Below, one piece after another: positions 7,851 to 16,162 of a stretch of 53,113 bases of DNA. Source of the DNA: Chromatiaceae bacterium (GTDB taxonomy: Bacteria; Pseudomonadota; Gammaproteobacteria; Chromatiales; Chromatiaceae); the NCBI GenBank assembly GCA_003562815.1, contig PWTO01000247.1, positions 1 to 53,113 of the forward strand. The letters are read 5' to 3'. The notes beneath the pieces were generated by a model that worked only from the letters and a program-made list of their open reading frames with translations, did no database searches and was not told where the DNA came from. The position numbers were made by a program, and so were the translations under genes. Each line of letters opens with the position of its first letter. Position 1 is the stretch's first letter.

Positions 7851-9029
7851 ATGTCTCAGCGCTCAGTCTCCACCGCCCCACCCCTGCGCCAGATGTTGGA
7901 GGGACTGATCGCGGTGCCCTCGGTCAGCAGCGTCAATCCAGGCCTCGACCAAAGCAACCGCCCGCTGCTCGACCTGCTGGCGGGCTGGCTCGAGGACGCT
8001 GGCTTTCGGGTCGAGATCCTGCCGCTTCCCGGCCAGCCGGAGAAGGCCAATCTGGTGGCGACCCTCGGTGGCCATGGGCAGGGCGGCAGCGGCCTGGTGC
8101 TCTCCGGTCATGCCGATACGGTGCCCTTCGACGAGCACCTCTGGCGCTCCGATCCGCTGCGCCTGACCGAGGCCGATGGTCGCCTGTACGGCATCGGCAC
8201 GGCGGACATGAAATCATTCCTGGGGCTGGCGATCGACGCCGCCCGGGGGTTCAAGCCAGCCGATCTCAAGCAACCCCTGATCCTGCTCGCCACCGCCGAT
8301 GAGGAATCGGCCATGCACGGCGCGCGGGCACTGGTCGAGTCTGGGCGCGTGCTCGGTCGCCATGCCGTCATCGGCGAGCCGACCAGCCTGCGGCCAGTGC
8401 GCGCACACAAGGGCGTGATGGCCGAGGCGATTCGCCTCACCGGGCGCAGCGGCCATGCCAGCGACCCGAGTCTGGGCAACAATGCGCTAGAAGGCATGCA
8501 CGAGGTGCTGAGCGCGCTCTTCGCCTGGCGTGATGAGCTGAAACGCACGCAGCGCGATCCAGCCTTCGCGATCGACTATCCGACCATGAATGTCGGCCAC
8601 ATCCATGGCGGCGACAACTTCAACCGCATCTGTGGCCATTGCGAGCTGCATCTCGATATCCGCCCGCTGCCGCATCAGTCGCCAGAGCAATTACGCGCCG
8701 AACTCCGCGAACGGGTGGCGCCGATCGCCGAACGACGCGCGCTTGAACTCGACATCGAACCCCTATTCCCGAGCATTCCCCCAGCCGAGACCGCCGCCGG
8801 GGCCGCCATCGTCCAGGCCGCCGAGGCGCTCACTGGCCATCGCGCGGAGAGCGTCAGCTTCGGCACCGAGGCGCCGTTCCTGAATGCGCTTGGGATGGAG
8901 ACCATCGTCTTTGGCCCGGGCGACATCGATCAGGCGCATCAGCCAAACGAATACCTCGCCCTGGACCGCATTGCGCCGATGCTTGGCTATCTGCGCCAGC
9001 TCGTCCAGCGGTTTTGCGTCGATGCCTGA
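7851..9029 (+). CDS. argE: Acetylornithine deacetylase
   Basis: A 392-residue M20 metallopeptidase that hydrolyses N-acetylornithine to ornithine in arginine synthesis. Metal-site motifs: SGHADTVPF (first H and D), YGIGTADMKSFL (bridging D), TADEESAMHGA (catalytic and metal-binding E residues), AVIGEPTSLRPV, and FGTEAPFL near the C terminus in place of the last ligand region. The lid/dimerisation domain includes GRSGHASDP and NVGHIHGGDNFNRICGHCELHLDIR. AGGAG precedes the ATG. The stop overlaps the tmcA start by 8 bases, so the two are probably co-transcribed. Confidence 0.93.
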   Translation: MSQRSVSTAPPLRQMLEGLIAVPSVSSVNPGLDQSNRPLLDLLAGWLEDAGFRVEILPLPGQPEKANLVATLGGHGQGGSGLVLSGHADTVPFDEHLWRSDPLRLTEADGRLYGIGTADMKSFLGLAIDAARGFKPADLKQPLILLATADEESAMHGARALVESGRVLGRHAVIGEPTSLRPVRAHKGVMAEAIRLTGRSGHASDPSLGNNALEGMHEVLSALFAWRDELKRTQRDPAFAIDYPTMNVGHIHGGDNFNRICGHCELHLDIRPLPHQSPEQLRAELRERVAPIAERRALELDIEPLFPSIPPAETAAGAAIVQAAEALTGHRAESVSFGTEAPFLNALGMETIVFGPGDIDQAHQPNEYLALDRIAPMLGYLRQLVQRFCVDA

Positions 9030-11172
9030 CAGCACGTCTGACGATACGCCCGATGGCAACGCGCCAACGCCAGATGTGCATGATGCGCGCTGGCCGCATC
9101 GCCGGCTGATCCAGCTCGCTGGCGCGCGCGATTGGAGCCTGCAAGCCGCCGCCACGCTCATCGCCGAGCGCGCGCCGGACCGTGCCGTCTGGCTCAGCAA
9201 CGCCCCGCTCCCCGATGCCATCCCGATGGCCAAGGCTCAACAACTGCTCGGCGGCGAGTGTGATCTGCTGGTGATGGATCTCTGGAGCGGCCTCGATGCG
9301 GATGCGCTAGGAGCGGCGGTCGGCAGCCTGCGCGGCGGCGGTCTGCTGCTGTTGCTGACCCCGAGGCTTGCGGACTGGCCGCACTGGATCGACCCGGAGG
9401 CCGCGCGCATCGCCGTGCACCCCCACTCCGCCGCCGAGGTGGGCACGCGGTTCATTGCCCGCCTCGTGCGCCTGTTGCAGTCATCGGCGGCGGTGGTTCG
9501 CATCGATGGTCCCGGCGACTGCAACCTTGGCGGGTTGCAACACCGGCCGCAGCCAACCCTCGATCCAGCGCGGCCCGCAACGTCGGATCAGGCCGAGGCG
9601 GTGGCAGCGATCCGCGCGCTCGTCGGCGCGCGCGCGCACCGCCCACTCGTGCTCACCGCCGATCGCGGACGCGGTAAATCCGCAGCGCTTGGCATCGCCG
9701 CCGGGCACGCGATCCTCCAGCATCGTGCCAGGATCATCGTCACCGCACCGCGACGCAGCGCCGTCGAGCCCTTGTTTGCGCATGCGCAAGCGACGCTTCA
9801 GGCGGCCTTGGCAACCGAGGCTGCCGAGCTGTTGAGCTTTGCGGCACCGGACGCTCTGCTCGCGGGCTCAAGCGTTGCCGATTTGCTGCTGATCGATGAG
9901 GCCGCCGGCATTCCTGCGCCCTTGCTGGAGCGCCTGTTGATGCGTTACCCACGCCTCTGCTTCGCGACCACGGTGCATGGCTACGAGGGCACCGGTCGCG
10001 GTTTCGACTTGCGCTTTCGCGCCCTGCTCGATCGGCGCACACCGGGCTGGCAGGCGCTGCACCTGAGCGCACCGATTCGCTGGCGCCAAGACGATCGGCT
10101 CGAATCGTTGATCAACCAGATCCTGCTGCTCGATGCCGAGCCAGTCGCCGATGCGCAGGTCGCCGCCGCCGATCTGTCATCGCTGCGCTTCGCCATCCAG
10201 TCACCCGAGGCGCTGGCAACCGACGATGCGCTGCTGCGCCAGTTGTTCGGACTGTTGGTGCTCGGCCATTACCAAACCCGCCCCAATGACCTGCGCCACT
10301 TGCTCGATGGCCCCAACCTTGAGGTCGCGACCCTCAGCACTGGCAGCGGCGAACAGGTGTTAGCGACCGCCTTGATCGCGCGCGAAGGCAAGCTGGCGCC
10401 GGAACTGCAACAACCGATCTTTGAAGGCCGGCGTCGCCCGCGCGGACACTTGCTCGCGCAGACCCTCTCGGCGCATGCCGGTCTGGCCGAAGCGCCCCAG
10501 CTTGGCTATGCCCGCATCGTGCGCATCGCCGTGCATCCTGCGGCACGACGGCGCGGGCTTGGGCGGCGCTTGGTGGCGGAACTGGCGGCGCGCGCGCGCC
10601 GGGATGGACGCGATCTCTTGGGCGCAAGCTTCGGGGCTAGCGCCGAATTGCTCGCGTTTTGGCGCCGCTGCGGGCTCGCGCCGCTGCATCTGGGCACCCA
10701 TCGCAACGCCGCCAGCGGCGCCCATGCGGCGGTGGTTCTGCAGGCACTCAGTCGAGCCGGTACGGCCTTGATCGCGCATGCCCGCACGCGGCTCGGCAAC
10801 GACCTGCCGACGCTGCTCAGCGGCCCCTTACAGGCCGTCGAGCCGGCCGTTGTCGCCGCACTGCTGCGGGAGTTGCCACAACGAGAGACGATGAGCTGCG
10901 CGGGCGATCAACCGCAAATCGATGCCTTCGCCGACGCCCATCGCAGCTTAGAAGCCGCCCTGCCAGCGCTCGAACGGCTGGTTCGCGCGCGTCTCGGCGC
11001 CACTCAGGGGGACATCGACGGCGAGCTTGGGGTCCGGCAGCGCGATCTGCTGATCGGCAGTATCCTGCAACGGCACGATCCGCAAGTGGTGATCCGCGCG
11101 TGCGGGCTCAGCGGCCGTGCCGAATTACTACAGCGGCTGCGTGCGGCGATCAGCGTACTGCGCCGCTCCTAG
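9022..11172 (+). CDS. tmcA: tRNA(Met) cytidine acetyltransferase TmcA
   Basis: About 716 residues. TmcA makes N4-acetylcytidine at the wobble base of elongator tRNA(Met), using ATP/GTP and acetyl-CoA. Order: N-terminal DUF1726-like domain, an RNA helicase-like domain with Walker A TADRGRGKSAALG and Walker B LLLIDEAAGIP, a GNAT acetyltransferase domain (VRIAVHPAARRRGLGRRLV, the acetyl-CoA pyrophosphate loop), and a C-terminal tRNA-binding tail. The ATG at 9022 overlaps the argE stop; a longer upstream frame lies inside argE and has no homology. It converges on bchJ with a 17-base gap. Confidence 0.92.
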   Translation: MPDSTSDDTPDGNAPTPDVHDARWPHRRLIQLAGARDWSLQAAATLIAERAPDRAVWLSNAPLPDAIPMAKAQQLLGGECDLLVMDLWSGLDADALGAAVGSLRGGGLLLLLTPRLADWPHWIDPEAARIAVHPHSAAEVGTRFIARLVRLLQSSAAVVRIDGPGDCNLGGLQHRPQPTLDPARPATSDQAEAVAAIRALVGARAHRPLVLTADRGRGKSAALGIAAGHAILQHRARIIVTAPRRSAVEPLFAHAQATLQAALATEAAELLSFAAPDALLAGSSVADLLLIDEAAGIPAPLLERLLMRYPRLCFATTVHGYEGTGRGFDLRFRALLDRRTPGWQALHLSAPIRWRQDDRLESLINQILLLDAEPVADAQVAAADLSSLRFAIQSPEALATDDALLRQLFGLLVLGHYQTRPNDLRHLLDGPNLEVATLSTGSGEQVLATALIAREGKLAPELQQPIFEGRRRPRGHLLAQTLSAHAGLAEAPQLGYARIVRIAVHPAARRRGLGRRLVAELAARARRDGRDLLGASFGASAELLAFWRRCGLAPLHLGTHRNAASGAHAAVVLQALSRAGTALIAHARTRLGNDLPTLLSGPLQAVEPAVVAALLRELPQRETMSCAGDQPQIDAFADAHRSLEAALPALERLVRARLGATQGDIDGELGVRQRDLLIGSILQRHDPQVVIRACGLSGRAELLQRLRAAISVLRRS

Positions 11173-11189
11173 CGTAGCGACCAGCGTCT

Positions 11190-11789
11190 CTACCAATGCA
11201 TCTCGAACACGCACGCCTCGGCGCCCATGGCCTGACACTGGGTCTCGTGCACCTGCGTTTTGCGGTTGACCAGGGTGGTGAAGAGTCGCTCGAAGGTGCC
11301 GCGGTAGAAATCGCAGACCGGCACCTCGGCCTGGCTGCCACGGCAGAGCGGGCAGTCTTGGATGCGCACCTGCACCGGGCGGTCGATGGTATAGCTGAAA
11401 TGGCCGCTGCCAGAGAAGGTCCAGGCATGCTTGCCGACGGCCTTGAGCAACAGGGCGCTGGCCGGCCCCGACGGCAACAGCTTGAGGATGCGCTGGGCGG
11501 GCTTGGGGATGCGATGCGCGAGCAGGTAGTCGCCAGTGCGCAGCCCCGCATCATGGCCGATGCGACGGGCTGTCTCGGCATCCAGCTGCGCACGCAACGC
11601 CCGCTGCAGCGCTGTCACGTCGCGCTCGTCGACCATTGCCTCAGGCGGATCGGCGAGGTAATGCAAGAGGCAGGCAGCGCTGAAGACAGCTTCGGCACAG
11701 CCACGCTCGGCGATCAATGCCTCGGCCACGCGCGTGATGGCATTGGGCCCGATGCGCGACACCGCGTTGCTGTCGTCGAGCGGACTCAT
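11190..11789 (-). CDS. bchJ: BchJ, V4R-domain bacteriochlorophyll biosynthesis protein
   Basis: A 199-residue protein with a 4-vinyl reductase (V4R) domain. Features include the helical N-terminal half, GSGHFSYTIDRPVQVRIQDCPLCRG and FYRGTFERLFTTL, and a C-terminal cysteine pair (CQAMGAEACVFEMHW) in the ligand-binding V4R region. BchJ was first linked to 8-vinyl reduction of chlorophyllide precursors. Later work on other 8-vinyl reductases suggests it may instead act as a substrate carrier or accessory to Mg-chelatase. It overlaps hemN by 4 bases (ATGA) and ends the minus-strand photosynthesis block, so it is likely co-expressed with hemN. Confidence 0.88.
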   Translation of the reverse strand: MSPLDDSNAVSRIGPNAITRVAEALIAERGCAEAVFSAACLLHYLADPPEAMVDERDVTALQRALRAQLDAETARRIGHDAGLRTGDYLLAHRIPKPAQRILKLLPSGPASALLLKAVGKHAWTFSGSGHFSYTIDRPVQVRIQDCPLCRGSQAEVPVCDFYRGTFERLFTTLVNRKTQVHETQCQAMGAEACVFEMHW

Positions 11790-13153
11790 AGGCTACGCGA
11801 GAAGTGCCAGCGCGAGCGGTCCCATTCGAAGTAGGCACCGTGCTCGCTGCAGAGGGTACGCAGGAAGTAGCGCCCGGAGGGGGTAATGCGCAGCCGGTCG
11901 GGCTCGACCTGCACGAGGCCGTCCGAGACGTAGCTAGCGAGGCGCCTGTATTCGTCATCGAGACAGCCGGCGGCGATCTCGGCCGGCAGCTCGAGGTTGC
12001 AGATCATGTGCTCGATCGCATCGCGCCGGCACCGATCGCGGTCTCCGACGCGGTGCCCGCTGGCAATCGGTAGCTCGCCGCGTTGCACCCGTGAGGTCCA
12101 GGCGTCGATCTCGACCTCGTTCTGCACGCAGAGTCCATTGACATCGCCGATGGCGGCGCTGCCGAAGCCGAGCAAGTGATCGGTCTCGATACCGGTGTAG
12201 CCGATGCAGTTGCGCCGCAGTCGCCCTTCCTCTTGCGCGATGGCGAGTTCGTCGGTATCCAGTGCGAAGGCATCGAGCCCGATCCAGGCATAACCGGCGG
12301 CGGTGAGGGTGTTCACGGCACGATGGAACAGAACCTGGCGGTCGGTCGCCGAAGGTAGCCGATGCGCATCGATGGCGTACTGGTGAGTGCCACGCGCCGT
12401 GGTGCGCGCATAGCCAAAGCAAGAGACTCGGTCTGGTGCCAGATCGACGATGGCATCCAGGGTGTCTTGGAAGCTCGCTTCGGTCTGCTCGGGCAGGCCG
12501 TAGATCAGATCGAAGCCAATCGCATCGAAGCCGGTCTCGCGCGCCATCGCATAGACATCGCGAATCAGGTCGATCGACTGCAGCCGTCCGATGGCGCGTT
12601 GGACCTGCGGGTCGAGGTCTTGGACGCCGAAGGTCACCCGCCGGTAGCCCAGCGCATGCAGCAGATCGAGCTGGCCCGCCGAGGCGCGCCTGGGATCGCA
12701 CTCGATCGAGAGATCGGTGTCCGGGATGATCCGAAAGCGTCGTTCGATGATCTCGGTCAGCCGTGTCAGTTGAGAATCGTTGAGGTAGTTCGGGGTGCCG
12801 CCGGCGAGATGCAGTTGCAGCACATCGTGCTGGCCTTGAAGGCGTTCGGTGACGAGGGCCATCTCTTGGTCGATGGCATCCAGGTAGCGATCGATCCAAG
12901 CCGTGTCATGGGTGACGGTGGTGTTACAAGCGCAATAGAGACAGCGCCCGGGGCAGAAGGGGATGTGGATGTAGAGCGAGAGGGTTTCGTCTGGATGCTG
13001 GGCGATGTTTCTGAGAGCGTCGTCGTACTCGGCACTATCGAGTCTGTCGATCCAGGCGGCGGGTGGGCTGGCGGACTGGGCATACAGCGGCCCAAGCTCA
13101 GCAATTCGTGCCAATTGTTGGGGTGAAACCTCCGTTGGCGCAAAGCTGGACAT
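11786..13153 (-). CDS. hemN: Oxygen-independent coproporphyrinogen III oxidase-type radical SAM enzyme
   Basis: A 455-residue radical SAM protein, the usual HemN length. The cluster motif is YIHIPFCPGRCLYCACN (C-x3-C-x2-C-x-C as in HemN). Further HemN motifs: LHLAGGTPNYL, FRIIPDTDLSIECDPR, VTFGVQDLDPQVQRAIGR, GFDAIGFDLIYGLPEQT and RNCIGYTGIETDHLLGFGSAAI. It decarboxylates coproporphyrinogen III to protoporphyrinogen IX anaerobically, feeding haem and bacteriochlorophyll. The C-terminal HemN domain (PSGRYFLRTLCSEHGAYF) is complete. A near-consensus FNR box lies about 100 bases upstream, matching the known oxygen control of hemN genes. Confidence 0.9.
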   Translation of the reverse strand: MSSFAPTEVSPQQLARIAELGPLYAQSASPPAAWIDRLDSAEYDDALRNIAQHPDETLSLYIHIPFCPGRCLYCACNTTVTHDTAWIDRYLDAIDQEMALVTERLQGQHDVLQLHLAGGTPNYLNDSQLTRLTEIIERRFRIIPDTDLSIECDPRRASAGQLDLLHALGYRRVTFGVQDLDPQVQRAIGRLQSIDLIRDVYAMARETGFDAIGFDLIYGLPEQTEASFQDTLDAIVDLAPDRVSCFGYARTTARGTHQYAIDAHRLPSATDRQVLFHRAVNTLTAAGYAWIGLDAFALDTDELAIAQEEGRLRRNCIGYTGIETDHLLGFGSAAIGDVNGLCVQNEVEIDAWTSRVQRGELPIASGHRVGDRDRCRRDAIEHMICNLELPAEIAAGCLDDEYRRLASYVSDGLVQVEPDRLRITPSGRYFLRTLCSEHGAYFEWDRSRWHFSRSL

Positions 13154-13251
13154 GAGAGAACCTCAATAGTGCGTGAGCTTAGGAAGCGACGGCGATGATA
13201 CCGGCAGCATCTGCGTGGCGGTTAACTTAGTGAACCAGCGGTCTATCGGCG

Positions 13252-13265
13252 TTGACACATATCAA
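13252..13265 (-). promoter_or_regulatory. FNR/Anr-like operator upstream of hemN
   Basis: TTGACACATATCAA differs from the FNR consensus TTGAT-N4-ATCAA at one base. Its centre (13258.5) would sit at -41.5, the class II activator position, if transcription toward hemN starts near 13217. A weak -10 (TAAGTT on the minus strand, 13224-13229) lies at the matching place. The hemN ATG is at 13153. This suggests anaerobic induction of hemN-bchJ independent of the upstream superoperon. Confidence 0.6.
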
Positions 13266-13277
13266 CGTAGCGGCTAA

Positions 13278-14084
13278 TCAATCCTGCTTATATGCTGCGT
13301 TGGGGTCGGAAGCGGCGTTGGAACGATCTCCCGAGGTGGTCACCCAACGCCACAACGCGGCGTCGGCCAAGGGCAAAACCAGGAACCAATGCTCGAGAAT
13401 CGCCAGTGCCAATAGGGTCGCTGCGAGAATCAGCGAAACCCCTGCAAAATCCGTGGTTGTGACATCCAAGGCCGCTTCGACGAGCAACGACATCACGACC
13501 GTCGCCACACTCACCGAGATCGGAAACAGCAGATTCATCGGGCGCTTGCGCAGGTAGCTGGTGATGAAGCGAACATGCTCCGGCAGCCAATCCTCATTCA
13601 AATTCGGCACGCCAAGAAAGAGGTTCAGCTTCGCGCTCCAGCGCATCAGCCAGAGGATGACGAAGGTCCAGGTGCCGAGTTGATTGGCCGCATCCCAAGT
13701 TAGGGCCAGCAGGATTGCCGCAATCAGCAGCAACAGCAGTTCGTGATAGAGACTGGTGCCCAGCGCTAGCTGGAAGCGGCGCCAGCCGGTACAGCCTTGA
13801 GGACAGGGCGCTTTGTGCGGTCCGGTGACCAAGCCCATGAAATAGACCATCTCCAGCCAGCCCCAGACCAGAACGCCAGCGGTGAAGCCGAGATAAGCCC
13901 CCCAGAGATCATAGCGGTCGCGCACCAGATAGATCATTACAACCAGCAGGATCATCAATCCCGTTGCGCCGATCAAACTGGCTTTGTAGGTGCGCGCTGG
14001 AAGCCCGTTGAGATAGAGGATGACGCCCGTGCTGAACCACCATAGGAACAACGCATAGCCGATCGCGAGAACATAGCTCGACAT
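13278..14084 (-). CDS. puhE: Photosynthetic complex assembly protein PuhE
   Basis: A 268-residue integral membrane protein of the PuhE (DUF3623, photosynthetic complex assembly protein 2) family. About seven hydrophobic segments are visible, with the family hallmarks LWWFSTGVILYLNGLP at the N terminus, GLVTGPHKAPCPQGC, LGTSLYHELLLLL and LFLGVPNLNEDWLPEHVRFITSYL. In Rhodobacter, PuhE modulates pigment synthesis and reaction centre/LH1 assembly. It follows puhC by 15 bases in the same transcription unit. A 124-base gap with the FNR-like site separates it from hemN. Confidence 0.9.
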   Translation of the reverse strand: MSSYVLAIGYALFLWWFSTGVILYLNGLPARTYKASLIGATGLMILLVVMIYLVRDRYDLWGAYLGFTAGVLVWGWLEMVYFMGLVTGPHKAPCPQGCTGWRRFQLALGTSLYHELLLLLIAAILLALTWDAANQLGTWTFVILWLMRWSAKLNLFLGVPNLNEDWLPEHVRFITSYLRKRPMNLLFPISVSVATVVMSLLVEAALDVTTTDFAGVSLILAATLLALAILEHWFLVLPLADAALWRWVTTSGDRSNAASDPNAAYKQD

Positions 14085-14099
14085 CCGGTCGCTGAAACC

Positions 14100-14603
14100 T
14101 TAGTCGCGGGCGTCCGCAGCAACGACATCGGCAAGCGGCGCGGGCTCGCTGCGTAGCAGGGGATACAGGGTCGCCAAGTTGGTTGGACCGAAGGCGCGCA
14201 GATCGATCTCGGTGCCAACGCTCGGGTCGCGAAACACCAGCCTGCCGTCCTCGAGCAACGCCAGTTGATAAGGGGTATCGAGCGGCAGGTCGCGCGTCTT
14301 GCGATCACGCACCATGCCACGCATCATGCCCATCGCAAAGCCATGCTCCCCCGACTTCAGCAGGCCGACCACGGCCTCGCGATCGGCCCCCTGCGGACCC
14401 GGCAGCGCCACCATGGTGACGCCACTGCCGAGATCCTCGAACACTAGCTCGCGTGCCTCGAGCACCGGCGCATAAGGCATCTCCACGCCGCCCATGCCGG
14501 TCAGGCGGACGGTGGCTGCAGCCAGGATGACGAACGCGATCAGCACCGCAGCGCCGATCAACACGCCGCGCGGAAACGGACGCCCCTCGAATGGGTCGCT
14601 CAT
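14100..14603 (-). CDS. puhC: Photosynthetic complex assembly protein PuhC
   Basis: About 167 residues: a short cytoplasmic N terminus (DPFEGRPFPRG), one transmembrane helix (VLIGAAVLIAFVILAAATV), and a periplasmic domain with VLEARELVFEDLGSG, GEHGFAMGMMRGMVRDRK and LLEDGRLVFRDPSVGTEIDLRAFGPTNL. These match PuhC, which assists reaction centre-LH1 core assembly. The ATG at 14603 is chosen because AGGAGG lies 7 bases upstream; a longer frame to 14648 overlaps puhB and adds a low-complexity leader. It sits between puhB and puhE in the conserved order. Confidence 0.88.
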   Translation of the reverse strand: MSDPFEGRPFPRGVLIGAAVLIAFVILAAATVRLTGMGGVEMPYAPVLEARELVFEDLGSGVTMVALPGPQGADREAVVGLLKSGEHGFAMGMMRGMVRDRKTRDLPLDTPYQLALLEDGRLVFRDPSVGTEIDLRAFGPTNLATLYPLLRSEPAPLADVVAADARD

Positions 14604-14637
14604 CGCTGACCTCCTCGTCGAGCGCGCCGAGGACCGC

Positions 14638-15366
14638 TCACTGACCACCCGCCTTCGCCGGCGAAGGCGCTAACGAGGTATCGTCGGAGGCATCGTCGCT
14701 CATCGACGCGTTCGTCTCCCGCGCCCGTGCGTCTTGTGGTGCATCATGTGCCGACGTGGATGCCGACGCCGTCTCGTGCGCCCTCTCGGCACTGGCCGAG
14801 CGCAGGGCCTCGGCTAGAATCTCGGCGACCGTCGCCGCCTCGGGGATACTGCGCAGCATCGGCTGCGCGTTCGAGAAGCGCCAGGGACGCACATTGGGCC
14901 ACATGATCAGATAACTGACTTTCTGCGCCTCGCTGAGCACCAACGGGATATCGCCAGAGCCATCTGGATAGGTGCGCAATCCGGCGCTCTCGATACTCTT
15001 GAACGGGATATTGACCGCCATCGGCAACGCCACGCCAAAACGGATCACGACCCGCCGGTCGGTGATGCTATAGACCGTCGAACGACCATAGAGCCAAGCG
15101 AGGAGGGTCAGGATCCCGATCGCCACCAACGCGAGGGTGACCATCCAAAGGCTCCAGAGCATGGCATCGCGCAACGAGATGCCCTCGGCGATGAGCACCG
15201 CCAAGCGCAGCAGCATTAACAGGCCAAAATAGAAGGCAACCGTTCTGACATAGAAGGCGCGCCTGGCAAGAACGCGCCAATTCGGCGCGCCCTGCCATCG
15301 GAGCGCCTCCCCTGGGGGGAGGTTCTCCGGCAAGCCGTGAACCGGCTCGAAGGCAAACTCACTCAC
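14638..15366 (-). CDS. puhB: Photosynthetic complex assembly protein PuhB
   Basis: A 242-residue protein. It has a short N-terminal region (HGLPENLPPGEALRWQGAPNW), three hydrophobic segments, and a PH-like domain (STVYSITDRRVVIRFGVALPMAVNIPFKSIESAGL). PuhB is a membrane assembly factor for the reaction centre in purple bacteria. The last 50 or so residues, after LRSIPEAATVAEILAEAL, are low-complexity (S, A, D, T, E-rich) and probably disordered, longer than expected for the family. The ATG overlaps the puhA stop by 4 bases, so the two are translationally coupled. Confidence 0.9.
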   Translation of the reverse strand: MSEFAFEPVHGLPENLPPGEALRWQGAPNWRVLARRAFYVRTVAFYFGLLMLLRLAVLIAEGISLRDAMLWSLWMVTLALVAIGILTLLAWLYGRSTVYSITDRRVVIRFGVALPMAVNIPFKSIESAGLRTYPDGSGDIPLVLSEAQKVSYLIMWPNVRPWRFSNAQPMLRSIPEAATVAEILAEALRSASAERAHETASASTSAHDAPQDARARETNASMSDDASDDTSLAPSPAKAGGQ

Positions 15367-16136
15367 AGAAGAGGCTCCCCGCGCCCTGGAGTGGCATACA
15401 GGGTGCCGCCGCCGTAGTACGCGGTGACCATGTCTTCTTCACGCATGGTGATCTGGTCATAGCTCTTCAGGGTCGGTGCGCCGGCGAACTGAGCGCCGGT
15501 GATGCTGGTGACATCGACATAGCCCTTCTTGCCCTTGACCACGCACATGGTGATCGGCAGCAACACGCGCTTGCCACCGCCGGCCTCGACCTCGAGATAG
15601 CGGATCTGCGGCTCGGAGCGATCGACCCAGAGTTCCTTCACGGTACCGCCTTGCGCGCCATCGCAGCCACGTACCGGCATACCGCGCGGATCGGGGTCCT
15701 TACCGACGACCTCGAAGTGCTTGGCGACCTTCATCGGCACGATGCGCGGGCGACCGTCGACGGTGAGATCGGGCTCTTCCAGACGCATGGCGTAGGAGCC
15801 TGGGCCGACATTGGCCTTCATCGGATCGCCGATCGGTGCCAGCGCAGCACCTGGGAACGGTGCGACCGGTTCGGCGTTGACCTTGTATTGCGGCTGATCG
15901 GGACCGGGCTTCACGACCTTGGTACCGGTGTGCGGCATTACGAAAGTCTTCGGCTTCGGCATCGGCGGGAAGCCGGGTTTTGTCCTGGTACCGCGCATGG
16001 TCTGGGCCTCGAGCGGATAACCTTCGCGCTTGTCTTCGCGGCGAATCCAGAACACGAGCGCGAAGAAGAAGAACCAGAACGCTAAAAGGGTGAGCTGAGC
16101 GACGTCAATGTAGTTGGTAATAGCGCCAGTAGGCAT
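15363..16136 (-). CDS. puhA: Photosynthetic reaction centre H subunit
   Basis: A 257-residue subunit of the type II reaction centre. The periplasmic start (PTGAITNYIDVAQL) leads to a single membrane helix (LLAFWFFFFALVFWIRREDKREGYPLE) and then the cytoplasmic PRC-barrel domain with KVAKHFEVVGKDPDPRGMPV and the VKELWVDRSEPQIRYLEV core. The H subunit caps L and M and shapes proton delivery to the secondary quinone. L, M and cytochrome subunits (puf) are not in the window. It is 26 bases downstream of lhaA. Confidence 0.97.
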   Translation of the reverse strand: MPTGAITNYIDVAQLTLLAFWFFFFALVFWIRREDKREGYPLEAQTMRGTRTKPGFPPMPKPKTFVMPHTGTKVVKPGPDQPQYKVNAEPVAPFPGAALAPIGDPMKANVGPGSYAMRLEEPDLTVDGRPRIVPMKVAKHFEVVGKDPDPRGMPVRGCDGAQGGTVKELWVDRSEPQIRYLEVEAGGGKRVLLPITMCVVKGKKGYVDVTSITGAQFAGAPTLKSYDQITMREEDMVTAYYGGGTLYATPGRGEPLL

Positions 16137-16162
16137 CGGATAACCTCCGTTGACAAGGTGGA

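Noticed and set aside
8884-9021. Extension of tmcA upstream into argE
   Set aside because: The frame is open, but it overlaps conserved argE sequence and homology starts at the ATG at 9022.
12362-13126. A 254-codon plus-strand frame opposite hemN
   Set aside because: The HemN motifs on the minus strand are complete; this frame is a shadow.
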